Assembly (NCBI GenBank): GCA_950022655.1
Contig: OX465592.1
Span: forward strand, 806,001-870,000
DNA: 64,000 nucleotides
Reading direction: 5' to 3'
Source of the DNA: Alentia gelatinosa
Taxonomy: Eukaryota; Annelida; Polychaeta; Phyllodocida; Polynoidae
Notes under the pieces: generated by a model
The model's input: only the letters and a program-made list of their open reading frames with translations
What the model was told of the DNA's origin: nothing
The model's database searches: none
In this document: in pieces, positions 49,981 to 62,565 of the stretch
Layout of the letters: each line of letters starts with the position of its first letter
Numbering within the stretch: the first letter of the stretch is position 1
Program-made: the position numbers and the translations under genes

Positions 49981-50357
49981 AAAAAGGGTCAACGACTTTT
50001 CTTCGCCAACATTACACAATCTAGCACCACTGAAAAGTCTCTCCATTGAATTCATCAGACACGGAATGAACGTGAGTGTCAAACGTCGGCCGGTGACTAC
50101 CTCAGTTACCATCGGGAAATGGTATCCTTCATTAGTTAACGATGTATTTAGTAACGAACCCGAATTTCAGCCTCAATCCACACATAGCTTAACCACTGAA
50201 GCCTCGTTATCAGTTGTCTCCGGATGTAGCCCACATTGTAGTGTGAACGGGTATCTGTTGTTTCAGCGGGTTCATATCAGCTCCGTAGAGCCCGAAACAA
50301 ACCCTCCTTCCCGTACCCTACTTACAACGCAATGCCATACCATCTGAGTATTACATA
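49981..50357. other. Open frame of unknown status
   Basis: A 134-codon plus-strand frame (49943-50347) starts inside the hairpin element and has no recognised domain, signal peptide or splice context. I do not support it as a gene. Confidence 0.3.
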
Positions 50358-50502
50358 CACAATATTGACTGGTTTCAGATACAAGCGGCCGTATGCTCCA
50401 AAGAGTTGACGAGTAGTAATATCCGAGCGTGAGCGAGGATATTCTGCAGAGTCAACTCCTAGGAGCATAAAACCGCTTTTATCTGAAACCAGTCAATATT
50501 GT
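50358..50502. mobile_element. MITE-like palindromic element, family 3
   Basis: ACAATATTGACTGGTTTCAG at the left is exactly inverted at the right (CTGAAACCAGTCAATATTGT). The interior carries GTAATATCCGAGCG(T)GAGC. A diverged copy is at 53793-53939. Confidence 0.85.
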
Positions 50503-51607
50503 ATTTATTATCCACCTTTTCTGGGCAAGTGGCATGTCAATATCAGTTCATTTTAGTTATGCACTATTTTCCCGTGCGCACTATTTTTCCCTATGCGCCA
50601 CCCGGAGCATACAACAAATCCGTATGCGCCGGGTATGTCCATACAAACTCCCTATGTGTTTTCTATGGACACTTTGTATTATGTGGATAATAAAACGTGG
50701 TATGCAATTCTACCCGCTAATAGGGGTGCAGTAGGCCTATATATAATGTTCGGGCTCACTAAGATGTACTGAATGAGCTATGAATTGGTGAATAAAATGA
50801 TTAAATAAAATGCCGTTTATCATCTTTTTGTTCAGGTATACATATGCATGTAATTATAATAAAACGTAGTGAGTGAACCCGTAGTGATTCCGTTCTCGAT
50901 CTTTTGTTCTGTATTTACGGCCCTCCGCCTCTGCCATCAGGCCATACTTATAGGACAAAAGACATTGAGCACCAATCGCTACGGCCTCACTGACTACATT
51001 TTCTCTTATTATACCTGTGGACGAATGTCTCACACTTACTGACCAGCTGTATGGATTTCAGTTTTCACAGTGCGACAAACTAAAATTCATACTACACGAT
51101 GGAAAATAAGTTTTTAATTATTTGCAGGAATATAATGATATGGAGACAAAGTGAGAGTTCTATCTGCTCCTTGTTGGTTTGGTCGAAAATACGTACTTCG
51201 TTCTTCGACCTCGGTGGGTATTTTCAGCACAAAAGAAAACACGGTACAGATTCCTTTCGGCCACCCTAACCATGTCTCCCTATACTACTACTCAACATCG
51301 CCAACTGACCCTTCACTCTGACATAACTGATATTACTGTTTGGCATTGTGTTCTAACACAACCTATGAACCTAGAAAGGGAATTAAATGCCACCCTTTCC
51401 AGTCGTGGCTCTTCTGAATCTATTCGTGACGTGAATGTTTTGGACCAGAATCAGAATAATTTATACATGTATTTATCCCAGCTTGGAAAGTCCCATCTTG
51501 TTAAGAGTTGCCTCTCCAGGATGCTATGATTGTAACCGCGTTGTTGAGTTATTCCGCTGCCTGTTTCTCTGCTAAGCAACTGGGAATCGTTTTGATATGA
51601 AGAAAAA
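50503..51607. other. Intergenic, nothing recognised
   Basis: A 116-codon plus-strand frame (51179-51529) has no recognisable domain, and no other gene signal is visible. Confidence 0.4.
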
Positions 51608-51845
51608 GGCCATTTTCCACTGGCCGACGAAAACGGCACCAGTTTATTGTGTTCTCCTAATAGTCGGTCGGTGGTGGCCAACGACTGTACGTCGGTTTCT
51701 GATAACCAGTGAGGGTGAAGTGTGTGCCTTGTTTCTGCCGCATGTGACACGTCTACACTGACTGAAGTCAGACGGTGGTGGCCTTATTGTATAATCTGTG
51801 CACAATTAATCGGTGAACACTTCTCTGCATGTTTCAATTCACTGA
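51608..51845. mobile_element. Element related to 59749-60098
   Basis: It starts GCCATTTTCCACTGGCCGAC and shares GAAAACGG, TCGGTGGTGGCCAACGACTG and CGGTGAACACTTCTCT with the element at 59749-60098 in rearranged order. Confidence 0.6.
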
Positions 51846-53792
51846 TCTGGTGTCGGTGAATGACTTTATGGCAGGTTCCTGTACAGGTGATAAGAGTGAA
51901 CAGATCCAAAAGACGCCACTGGACGAGCAGCCACCTAGTGACGAGATTGTGAATCAATAAAACGTACTCGCTGTCTAAATATATCTACAATCATTAGAGT
52001 CCACGTTATATACACCACTAGAAGGGCTTTTGGTCAATACCGAAGTAAACTGTCTTGAATAACAACAACATTTTCATTTGTTTTCATTTATGTAAATTTT
52101 CTGTTTGGTTTCTTATGTAGAATATAGTCTAGTTTAAGTACCCAAGCAGTCTCTTGCATCTCAGAATATATTTGATACTGTTCTCTACCACGAAATAACC
52201 TTTTACAGAAAACTTTCATTCTGTGGTATAGCTAAGGTTTTAGTTTTGTTCATTCACCATTTGATATGAGCAGCACAATTCTACATTTTTGAATATGCGA
52301 TGAAAAATTAAAAACAGCGAAAACTACCCCAGCCTCGCTCGGGAGAGACGCTAGACAGACGCCGGACGGACGCCGCGGGGACGCTGAGCTGCTCTAGTTC
52401 GGCGAACTGCCTGCAGGTGGCAGCACTCACTAACCATCTCCAGCGTCTCTCTGCCTTATACACCATTTCATACAGAGATCCTACATATCCATAGACTATA
52501 CCATTTTTTATGCCTGATAACCACGCAAATTTAACACCAATAACATTCCCCTTTGTGCATTCGATAGCGACATGATTCAATCTAAATGTCTCACGTGTAT
52601 ATGACGCAGTATTTCTGATTCTTCCCGGTCTAGCAGGACAATAAAAAGCGGGAGTCTATAGTAAGCATCGCGAACCAAGATGGCGACTGCCTTCCAGGTT
52701 GGAATTTCTCCTATTTTCTCCGATTTACTGACGATATTCACGAGCGGGAATCGTTCTCAGCTAACGACTACGTGGAGTTTAGCAGTTCCCTGTGTGGCTG
52801 GTGACAGAGAGAGGCGGGTGGTCGGGTTGTCTGAGCGGGGGCTGTGTTCGGGGGTTCGGGATCTGAACGTGTTACATCCAGTATCTGGTTTACTCTCCGC
52901 TGTATGGCCGGCCACACTGTGGGAGCGACAGTCACTCGGAAACCACAGGTTGGAGATGCATGAATGACTACTTATAATCGAGTATATCTCATCTGTGTGT
53001 GGTAACAGAACCGGGCGGCGACCCGGAGACTGGGTGAGTGTGACACCAGTTCCTGCGGTCCCTGAGACACCGGACCGGGCCGGAGCACCACACACACCGT
53101 GTTCCGTGTGTCGACATCTCTCCGTGAATCTCAGTGTGAATCACTCGGCCTACCACCTCGTTTAGCACACATCGCTTTACTAAACCAGAAAGTATACAAT
53201 ACACAGTATATTACAGAGGGGTACCACCATTAAATGTCGGTCATGGTTTAAAAACATGTATATATGAATGTGATTCATTTGCGTTCGTTCCTTGTGCTGT
53301 GGGTCTTTGTTGTTGTTGTTGTTGCTGTTTTTGTTTGTAATATCTATTTATTTATTTCTAATTGGGGGAGGGTTGCTATATGTATTTTTGAACCTTGAGG
53401 CCTTAGTAAAATGTAATTTGCCCATAACTGTTTGTGTCTATCTGTCTATGTATAAATAGCGTATGGTTGTACATGTGCTTTGTCATCTATGTAGGCTTAT
53501 GCTACATTTACATTGAATCCACACATTTGGATGTTCCACAAGTATTTACATTACTAAATAAATACATCACTATTCGCGACCATATATATACACACACAAG
53601 ACCGTATAACACTTGACTTTCGTTGTATAGTCTCACTTTATGAATGTCATTAAATTATCTATCTTGGTAACTTAAAAAATGCCCGTACTCTGGAAATATC
53701 AAAATACCTAGGCTAATAGAAAACGAAGAATGCAAGTCTAAGGAATGGGACAAATCACTAAGACTTCTGCCGTAAGTTATCCTGTGTAAATA
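51846..53792. other. Intergenic with a possible first exon
   Basis: A plus-strand frame at 52680-52967 (95 codons) starts at ACCAAGATGGCGACTGCC, a YY1/Kozak-type start like that of RNF113. The protein matches nothing I recognise, and no strong donor was found. Elsewhere the stretch holds a GACGGACGCCGCGGGGACGC motif (52364) like that near 700, and low-complexity TTGTTG repeats near 53310. Confidence 0.3.
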
Positions 53793-53939
53793 CACAATAT
53801 CGACCGGTATCAGAGACAACCTGTCGTAATCTCCGAGGACCAGACGCCTTGTAATATCCGAGCGAATGCGGGAATATTACGTATGGAATCTGGTCTGAGC
53901 AGCACACACACGCTTTTATCTGAAACCAGTTTATATTGT
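53793..53939. mobile_element. MITE-like palindromic element, family 3, diverged
   Basis: ACAATATCGACCGGTATCAG on the left and CTGAAACCAGTTTATATTGT on the right are imperfect inverted ends. TAATATCCGAGCG lies inside, as in the copy at 50358-50502. Confidence 0.75.
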
Positions 53940-54786
53940 TTTTATTAACCTCCATTTGTCGCTGATACTTGCCATACTTTGACATTTCCAACGTCCTACT
54001 TTCGGGAGTAGGAGATTACGGGCCTCCGTAATCTGCTACTTGTAAATTACACACTCAATGCGGTATCTATGGAGACTCCGTAATCGGCGGTGAACACATC
54101 ACGTTTCCTGTCCCTGTCCACCTCTTTACACCTGTCTCCTGTCCTCTGTCTTTCACTACTGTCCATTGTCTGTGAACCTATGAAGTATAGATCTACAATT
54201 ATCTTAGCCTGGTTTATACGTCCATAGGCTTAACATTAGGAACCCGTACTCAATAGGCTTGTGAGTATAGTAACTCATATTCAATGGAAGATAAACGGGT
54301 AAATACATCCAGGCTAAGATAAAATCAGGAACATATTCGTGCTTGGTCTGAGTCCCCGTTCGCCATCTCGTTTGGAGGACTTCAGAATATTCACTCGGTT
54401 ATCGCCTCGTTCATATTACTACATACTCCAAACTCGATGGCCAACGGGGACACAGATCAAATGGTCATACATTTCTTTCTTATTAAGATTCTTGCCGTAG
54501 AACTTAACTTTGTAAATAAAAAAAATAAAAAAATAAAAAAAGGTTCTCCCAACCACCAAAGATATGCAGCAAGCAATTTTATCGACTTCAATGGAAATAC
54601 CAGGACGAAACGTACGATCTATTCCTATATACCTATGGCTGTACACTCTATGCTTACACCACGCTCTGGGGGGTGGAGTAACTATCTGATACTACCCAAG
54701 GTTGGTATACTACCCAAGGTTGCCGTATACTACCCAAGGTTGACATTTAGACCAATCAGATTGTCTCTTATTAAACCACATTTGAA
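53940..54786. other. Intergenic with dispersed repeat
   Basis: A short palindrome around GGAGATTACGGGCCTCCGTA lies near 54009. About 54210-54420 matches 5988-6190. The motif CTACCCAAGGTTG is repeated three times at 54692-54742. Confidence 0.5.
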
Positions 54787-54961
54787 GGTATATAGGAATA
54801 GGGAAACCAAGTACCAGTGAAAGGAAGTCAAAATTACTCGGTAAGGCTTGGAAAAATTACTGCCCGCGGCCAGGGCCTTGGGCAGTAATTTTTCCAAGCC
54901 TTACCTCGTAGCTTTGACTTCCTTTCACCGGAACATAGTTTCCCTCTACTCCTATATATCT
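54787..54961. repeat. Long near-perfect palindrome
   Basis: Arms of about 75-80 bp flank a ~15-base GC-rich loop (GCGGCCAGGGCCTT). The innermost ~24 bp (GGCTTGGAAAAATTACTGCC against GGCAGTAATTTTTCCAAGCC) is perfect, and the outer part includes GTGAAAGGAAGTCAAA and TATATAGGA(A/G)TAG. It would form a strong hairpin or cruciform. Confidence 0.9.
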
Positions 54962-55624
54962 GCACATTACTATCAAAACAACCCTGGAATCTCGCATATT
55001 GAGAAAGAACTGCATCGACATCCATAGCCCCTGAACATACGCCATGGCTGCGGAGTAATCTCACGAGGCAAAGCTTTGGGAGATTATGTCGCAATCCAAA
55101 ATGAATGGCATATATATCCTGTGGCTATGGATCGAGCGCAGTTCAGATTATATCCCCCTATCATTGACTAATTGGCTAACATTTGTGACATCATGGAGTA
55201 TGTCTTTTACAATACTCTATGGGTGTTGAGTACGAGTTCGCAAAGTTAAGTCTATGAGGAAAAACACCAGGGTGAGAAAACTACGCTACTCATATACGTG
55301 TATAATACTGTAAATATTCATGGGGATTGATGTGTGTAGCTCTGTATGAATCAGGAGATGATCTAACCCCTCGTGGTGTATGGTGTGGGTGTGGTTGTTG
55401 AAAGGTGGAAGTGTAACTGTGTCATTTAAAATCAAAACGTTAAGTATTTATCAGAAACAAGTCACAGTGGTCCTATTACAGTCTTATATTAGGAATACTA
55501 TATGGAAACAGGGTTACTTTGGCTATACGTGATACATACTCTGTAAAATTCACGATACCAGAGGCAGAGGTTCACCTAATCTATGCATGTTTATTAATTT
55601 ACCTTCGCTTTTGCACGATTTCTT
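54962..55624. other. Intergenic; isolated RNF113-type repeat unit
   Basis: No gene. At about 55497-55532, TACTATATGGAAACAGGGTT and ACTTTGGCTATACGTG form a single copy of the 36 bp unit in RNF113 intron 5, 21.6 kb away. Confidence 0.5.
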
Positions 55625-55629
55625 TAGTT

Positions 55630-56452
55630 TAGTCATTGCACATACCCCGTACACCACATAAATACTCTGTATGCCACATACATACCCCGTATGCCACGTA
55701 CATACCCGTACGCCACATACATATACTCGTACGCCACATAATACCCTGTATGCCACATAATACCCTGTATGCCACATAATACCCTGTATGCCACATACAT
55801 ACCCCGTATGCCCCATACATCCCTGTATGCCACATAATACCCCGTACTCCAAATACATACCCCGTACACCATATACATACCCTGTACACCACATACATAC
55901 CCCGTACACCAAATAAATACCCCGTACACCACATACATACCCCGTACGCCACATACATACCCCGTACACCACATACATCCCCTGTACACCACATACATAC
56001 CCCGTACACCACGAAAATACCCCGTACACCACATACATACCCTGTACGCCACATACATACCCCGTACGCCACATACATACCCTGTATGCAACATGCATAC
56101 CCTGTACGCCACGTACATACCCCGTACACCACATAATACCCCATACACCACATAATACCCCATACGCCACGTACATACCCCGTACGCCACATACATACCT
56201 CGCACGCCACATAATACCCTGTATGCCACATAATACCCTGTATGCCACAAACATACCCCGTATGCCACATACATCCCCTGTATGCCACGTACATACCCCG
56301 TACTCCAAATACATACCCCGTACACCACATACATACCCCTTACACCACATACATACCCTGTACACCACATACATACCCCGTACACCACATACATACCCCG
56401 TACACCACATACATACCCTGTACACCACATACATACCCCGTACACACACACA
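55630..56452. repeat. Minisatellite, ~40 copies of ~20 bp
   Basis: The unit is CATACCCCGTACACCACATA with C/T and G/A variants. Because the unit length varies (18-20), open frames appear on both strands. Confidence 0.95.
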
Positions 56453-57625
56453 CAGGTGTCTACAACCACGCTCCATACAACACATATAAACCACATATAG
56501 CTGCACCATCCTAGATCTCCCCTGAACATATGTGTGCGGCCAGGTGTCTACAACCACGCTCCATACAACACATATAAACCACATATAGCTGCACCATCCT
56601 AGATCACCACTGAACATATGTGTGCGGCCAGGTGTCTACAACCACGCTCCATACAACACATATAAACCACATATAGCTGCACCATCCTAGATCTCCACTG
56701 AACATATGTGTGCGGCCAGGTGTCTACAACCACGCTCCTTACAACACATATAAACCACATATAGCTGCACCATCCTAGATCTCCACTGAACATATGTGTG
56801 CGGCCAGGTGTCTACAACCACGCGCCATACAACACATATAAACCACATATAGCTGCACCATCCTAGATCTCCACTGAACATATGTGTGCGGCCAGGTGTC
56901 TACAACCAAGCTCCATACAACACATATAAACCACATATAGCTGCACCATCCTAGATCTCCCCTGAACATATGTGTGCGGCCATGTGTCTACAACCACGCT
57001 CCTTACAACACATATAAACCACATATAGCTGCACCATCCTAGATCACCACTGAACATATGTGTGCAGCCAGGTGTCTACAACCACGCTCCATACAACACA
57101 TATAAACCACATATAGCTGCACCATCCTAGATCTCCCCTGAACATATGTGTGCGGCCAGGTGTCTACAACCACGCTCCTTACAACACATATAAACCACAT
57201 ATAGCTGCACCATCCTAGATCTCCACTGAACATATGTGTGCGGCCTGGTGTCTACAACCACGCTCCTTACAACACATATAAACCACATATAGCTGCACCA
57301 TCCTAGATCTCCCCTGAACATATGTGTGCGGCCAGGTGTCTATAACCACGCTCCATACAACACATATAAACCACATATAGCTGCACCATCCTAGATCTCC
57401 ACTGAACATATGTGTGCGGCCAGGTGTCTACAACCACGCTCCATACAACACATATAAACCACATATAGCTGCACCATCCTAGATCTCCACTGAACATATG
57501 TGTGCGGCCAGGTGTCTATAACGACGCTCCTTACAACACATATAAACCACATATAGCTGCACCATCCTAGATCTCCCCTGAACATATGTGTGCGGCCAGG
57601 TGTCTACAACCACGCTCCTTACAAC
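56453..57625. repeat. Minisatellite, ~13 copies of 88 bp
   Basis: A very homogeneous unit: CTGAACATATGTGTGCGGCC, AGGTGTCTACAACCACGCTC, CATACAACACATATAAACCA and CATATAGCTGCACCATCCTA, then GATCTCC(A/C). It directly abuts the 20 bp array. Regularly spaced minus-strand frames every 88 bp are artefacts. Confidence 0.97.
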
Positions 57626-58677
57626 AACCTGATGCCGCGCTCACCCTCCCCTCGCCTCCCCTCGCCTCCCCTCGCCTCCCCTCGCCTTCTAATTACCACA
57701 TCTGTTCCCATCAGAACATATTTCCATATTTCCATGGGCACATTATAACGAAATCTTCATTTTGATTTCTTCATAATAGGGTCCTCCACTTGAAAAGCGG
57801 TCCTTTATTTTTAGCTTTCTAAAGAGTGTTATAATTGGCATGATTCACCTGAATGGGGTTTAGATAAAGGCGATAGAGGTGTACATAGAAGGGCGTCAAT
57901 GCTACAGCGGGGATGTGTCGGTATGACTGTTTTACTGATGACAAATAAAACCGTCTCTGCACGGTTCAGTGAATACACCACGCCATCAATAGACACTTGG
58001 TTTCTATGGTAAACCCCACCTGTCACTGCAGACTTCTGGTGTACATACACAACATTAACTGGCCGAAATCTCCGTGTAGTTGACGCCTAGTAATCTCCCA
58101 GGGATGCCAGGCAGGACGGACAAAAACGTCCGGAATTTAAAACTAAAAAAAGGAAGCATTCGTAATAATATTTTGGTGATGAATATACCCGTATATTCTG
58201 ATTTTATTTTAATTACTGTTAGTCTTAGTGTCTGGAGATATATTGACATTTCCAATATAAATATGGCTCGATGGCGTTTTGGGAGACTCCGTAATCGGTG
58301 GATAAATAAGTGAATGATAATTGCAAATATTTACATAGACTCTACATTTCGGTATAATCGTTGATATGTAACAATTTATGTAAGTATAAAATGATGTATG
58401 ATAACAGTTCATACAACGGGGAAATTAATGTCTTATAGTCGTATGGTCATATGGACATAAATGTGTATGTATACATATCTGTGCATACACACTTTTATTT
58501 CACCCCGGTATATTTCTCCATAGGCTTAACGTTAGGAACTCATACTCCACGGCCGTGAATGTAGTGTACCCAATACACAATGGCTATTTGGATGATTTAT
58601 TTCATTAATAAATTATGTTATACGGGATAAGATAAAATAAGGTAGTTTTGTGTTGTTTCATTGAAGATACTATAGAA
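57626..58677. other. Intergenic, repeat fragments
   Basis: Short CCCCTCGCCTC repeats lie at about 57649-57685. Fragments of family 3 (ACACAACATTAACTGGCCGA) lie near 58046. No gene. Confidence 0.45.
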
Positions 58678-58790
58678 GAAACCTATAAAGGTTTAGGATC
58701 AGAGCTCGTATCCCATCAAGTTTGAATCGCGTAGTAATTCACGAGGTGAAGCCGCGTGAATTACGCCGAACTCGGATATAACTACGCGTA
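58678..58790. mobile_element. Family 1 MITE half copy
   Basis: GAAACCTATAAAGGTTTAGG and AGAGCTCGTATCCCAT match the left half of the elements at 6373 and 13151. The right half is missing or diverged. Confidence 0.65.
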
Positions 58791-58871
58791 GCCTCGGAGC
58801 ACCTGAAACCAGTCAGTAGTGTGTCTGTACCGGATACGGGTTAAAGCTGACTTCCGGAGATGCCTCCTGAC

Positions 58872-59215
58872 CCGGCGTTTACACCAGACGATTCTGAGCA
58901 GTTAAATGATAGAAATCGTCTTGTGTAAACGCCAAGTGTGTGGCGACTGCAGATCGTCTGGTTACTTCAGATTATACAATTAGGCACCACCCGACGACTA
59001 TTGGACACGCTATGATGCCGGCGATTATTTCACATAGGTGACGATTCTGTGAAAACTTATAGTCGTCAGTGTAAACGTTCGGTACATTCTGAGCTCTATG
59101 ACTTTTGCGGTGGACATTGCCTCCAACTGACGACTATTAGCTGACGATCTACAGTCGTCACGTTTTAAGTAGTTGTACATCGGAGCTAAGTGGACGCTGG
59201 GTCTAAAATTGACAA
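58872..59215. mobile_element. Inverted-repeat element, relative of 48552-49516
   Basis: GGCGTTTACACCAGACGATT on the left, GTGTAAACGCC internally, GACGACTATT(A/G)G, and a decayed right end. It shares CTGACGACTATTGG-type and TCTACAGTCGTC motifs with the larger element but lacks the nine-fold array. Confidence 0.65.
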
Positions 59216-59748
59216 TCTCACCCAATGAAGTATTTTGAAGTAACTTTGACTTAAAACTAGAAGAATATCCAATCCTAATAAAGCCCTGAGTCAGGTACCT
59301 GGTAGAACTCATTTGACGATCAGTGTCCGATATCTTTTAGATGAGAACAAATGTGACATTTTTAGGAAGGATTTTGACAAGTGATCGGGTATATAGGAGG
59401 TAATAATTTTTAACTTAGACTAAATTGGGATTGTAAATCTATCCTCTCCGGGCCCAAAACACCCAAAGCCGTCCCGGTACAACTCCAACATCTCCAAATA
59501 GAAAATGTCTGATTAAAGATGTGTCATTGTGAGCCGTTTTTTAACAACCCGAGAAGTAAATGCAATCTGTGTTGTACGTCAGCAGCCAGGTTAATAATGT
59601 ATATTTCACGTTCATTACTCTTGTTATTGAGGAGACCCGGTGTTTTACCGTCAGTGGGCGGCTTCTGGAACAGGTCGTCGGCATTTGTTCCCGATTCAAC
59701 CCGACCATCGGCTCGGTGAGAGGCGGGAATAAAATACCAATGTCTTAT
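59216..59748. other. Intergenic, nothing recognised
   Basis: No supported gene or repeat. Confidence 0.4.
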
Positions 59749-60098
59749 AGCCATTTTCCACTGGCCGACTATTGACTATCGATCTGTAGTCGGGAACTAC
59801 CGATCGATTTGTTTGTTTCCATTGGCCGACGAAAACGGTGTAGATTTTATGAGTTCCCCTAAAAGCCCATTTCCATGTTGCGTAAGCAATGATGAAACAG
59901 ACATGCAGAGAAGTGTTCACCGATTAATACAATCTGGCCGTAGTCCAGATACTGGAACGACTTCAGTCGGTATGGACCTGACAAATGCGCAGAAACAAGG
60001 CATACACACCACCCTCACCGATTTTTAGATACCGACGTGCAGTCGTTGGCCACCACCGATCTCAATTAATCGGAGTCATCGGCCGATGGAAAATGGCT
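59749..60098. mobile_element. MITE-like element, family 4
   Basis: Inverted ends AGCCATTTTCCACTGGCCGA and TCGGCCGATGGAAAATGGCT, with internal sub-repeats TTCCA(C/T)TGGCCGAC. A relative is at 51608-51845. Confidence 0.75.
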
Positions 60099-60224
60099 TT
60101 ATATTGGGAGCAAAACTGTCTGAAGAAATGCAGTAATTGCGGCTAGAGGATAATTTTGAAATATTAAGAGATGAAACGACAATGCATGTTATAAACTACA
60201 TTCCGAATAAAACCAAACCTTTTC
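60099..60224. repeat. ~170 bp repeat, copy left of compound insertion
   Basis: TTTATATTGGGAGCAAAACT, GTCTGAAGAAATGCA and GAATAAAACCAAAC recur in 63590-64000. The unit is interrupted by the 60225-63583 element. Confidence 0.65.
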
Positions 60225-60374
60225 CAGGGGCGTCAGAACGTTTTAAATGTGGGGGGGCGAACTGAAAAATTGCTGACTTTTTTCTTAGTATGAAGACAGC
60301 CTTCAACATTCGCCTGGGGGTCGTTGCATAAACCGGAAACGATAATACACTTACATTTTGGTGAAGAACGAAAG

Positions 60375-61068
60375 TACAACAGGGAACAGGGCCGGGCCGC
60401 AAACAGGGCCGGGCTGCGAACCGGGCTCGGGATCAAACCGGGTCCGTGCCTGGTGCGGGATCAAACGGGATCAAACGGGGCCTGGGATCAAATGGGGCCC
60501 GGGATCAAACGGGGCCCGGGTGCGGCCGGGCCGGGTGCGGCCGGGCCGGGGATCGAACTGGGCCGGGGATCGAACTGGACCAGGGATCGAACCGGGCCGG
60601 GGATCGAACCGCGCCCGGGATCGAACCGGGCCCAGGATCGAACCGGGCCCAGGATCAAACCCGGTTTGATCCCAGGCCCGGGATCAAACCGGGCCCGGGA
60701 TCAAACCGGGCCCGGGATCAAATCGGGTCCGTGCCTGGTGCGGGATCAAACGGGGCCCGGGATCAAACGGGGCCCGGGATCAAACGGGGCCCGGGATCAA
60801 ACCAGGGCCCGGGATCAAACCGGGATCGAACTTGGCCGGGGATCAAACTTGGCCGGGGATCGAACTTGGCCGGGGATCGAACTTGGCCGGGGATAGAACT
60901 TGGCCCGGGATCGAACTTGGCCCGGGATCGAACTTGGCCCGGGATCGAACTTGGCCCGGGATCGAACCGGGCCCGGGATCGAACCGGGCCCGGGATCGAA
61001 CCGGGCCCGGGATCGAACCGGGCCCGGGATCGAACCGGGCCCGGGATCGAACCGGGCCCGGGATCGAA
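60375..61068. repeat. GC-rich array, ~18-19 bp unit
   Basis: About 37 copies of GGGATCGAACCGGGCCC with ATCAAA(C/A) and TTGGCC variants. Each unit contains overlapping palindromes (CCCGGG, GGGCCC). The Gly/Pro/Arg-rich open frames are artefacts. Confidence 0.95.
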
Positions 61069-61234
61069 TTTAAAAATCACCAGGTGGCGCCACCGTGGAT
61101 TGTAGGATATGTCTTTAATTGATCCATTATTTCTTTGTTAAAATCAACTTTGTAATTGTTTTTGATTTGATGCCTTGAGGCATCATTCGGCCTGGGCCGG
61201 TTGATGCCTCAAGGCATCATTCGGCCTAGGCCGA

Positions 61235-61860
61235 TCGCCCCAACGGGACGATCAACCAATAGGACGATCGGTCAACGGGACGATCGGTCGATGGGACAAT
61301 CAGTCAATGGGACGATCAACCACTTGGACGATTGGTCAATGGGATGATCTGTCAATGGGACGATCAGTCAATGGGACGATCGGTCAATGGGATAATCAGT
61401 CATTGGGATCACCTGTCAGTGGGATCACCTGTCAGTGGGATGATCAGTCAGTGGGATGATCAGTCAGTGGGATGATTGGTCGGTGGCACAATCAGTCAAT
61501 TGGTCGATCAGTCAGTTAGTCCATCCATCAGTTATTGGTTGGGTCAGTGTCAAGTTAATTGGTCAGTGGGATGATCGGTCGGTTGGTAAATCCGTCAATG
61601 AGTCGATTGATCGTTTCGTGGGTCAGTCGGTGGGACGATAGGTCAATGGGATGATCGGTCAATGGGACGATCAACCAATGGGACGATCAACCAATGGGAC
61701 GATCAACCAATGGGACGATCGGTCAATGGGACGATCGGTCAATGGGATGATCGGTCAATGGGACGATCGGTCAATGGGACGATCAGTCAATGGGACAATC
61801 GGTCAATGGGACGATCGGTCAATGGGATGATTGGTCAATGGGTCGATCAGTCAATGGGAC
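61235..61860. repeat. Array of 18 bp unit GACGATCGGTCAATGGGA
   Basis: About 33 copies, with variants GATGATC, CAGTCA and CAACCA. Multiple-of-three length again yields long open frames. Confidence 0.95.
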
Positions 61861-62090
61861 AAACCGGACGGCTGTGGCCCGGACGGCTGCGGCCCGGACG
61901 GCTGCGGCCCGGACGGCTGCGGCCCGGACGGCTGCGGCCCGGACGGCTGCGGCCCGGCCCAGGATCAAACCGGGCCCGGGATCAAACCGGGCCCGGGATC
62001 AAACCGGATGTGCAGGTAGGCATGCAGGCAAGCAGGCAGGCAGGCAGTCAGGTAGGCAGGCAGGCAGGCAGGGGGGGGGGGGGGGCGGGG
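61861..62090. repeat. 15 bp GGACGGCTGCGGCCC array and mixed tail
   Basis: Six copies of GGACGGCTGCGGCCC are followed by three copies of the ATCAAACCGGGCCCGGG unit from the 60.4-61.1 kb array, then (CAGG)n, then poly-G. The return of the earlier unit after an unrelated 18 bp array shows internal rearrangement. Confidence 0.9.
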
Positions 62091-62565
62091 GGGAGGGGCT
62101 GGTACACGCTGGGCACGTGATTGGATAAGTTTTGGGGGTTCCTTTGAAAAAAATTCAAACTACGACAACTCCTGACTTGTCTGGGGTTATCGTTCTTTGT
62201 TGCCACTTTCGGTCACTTTTGGAAGGGTCAAATTGTTTAAATGCAACACAAATTGTCTTATGAATTTCCGAATTAACGAACGATAAATGTTTGCGGGGTC
62301 GACTTGTCTTTATGCAACGTGACACTACGAAAGTTAACAACGAAACCACAACGTACGATAAAACAAGGAAAGGTTTTTATGCACCTCAATTTTTTGCGTT
62401 TTGAAGATTAACGTTCGTTGTTGGTATATGACATTACAATTCGTTCTTTATTCATCACCAACGTTCGTTATACACTTTCGTTATGGTTTTATCGATCGTT
62501 CCCGGTTTATGCAACACCCCCCAGCTGTTCCTCTAGATTTACCGTGTATCTGCGAAAGGTCAGAC
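62091..62565. other. Spacer inside compound element
   Basis: Between the arrays lies palindromic-rich sequence with AACGTTCGTT-like motifs (near 62410 and 62460) and TTTATGCA(A/C). No gene. Confidence 0.45.

Noticed and set aside
49167..50347. Two plus-strand frames of 114 and 134 codons
   Set aside because: They lie in or start within inverted-repeat elements and show no domain or splice support.
55550..57585. Cys/Tyr/Val-rich repeat frames
   Set aside because: They read through the 20 bp and 88 bp arrays in several overlapping frames.
60324..61105. Collagen-like Gly/Pro/Arg-rich frames
   Set aside because: They are translation of the 18-19 bp GC-rich array; open on both strands and in several frames, with no true Gly-X-Y register.
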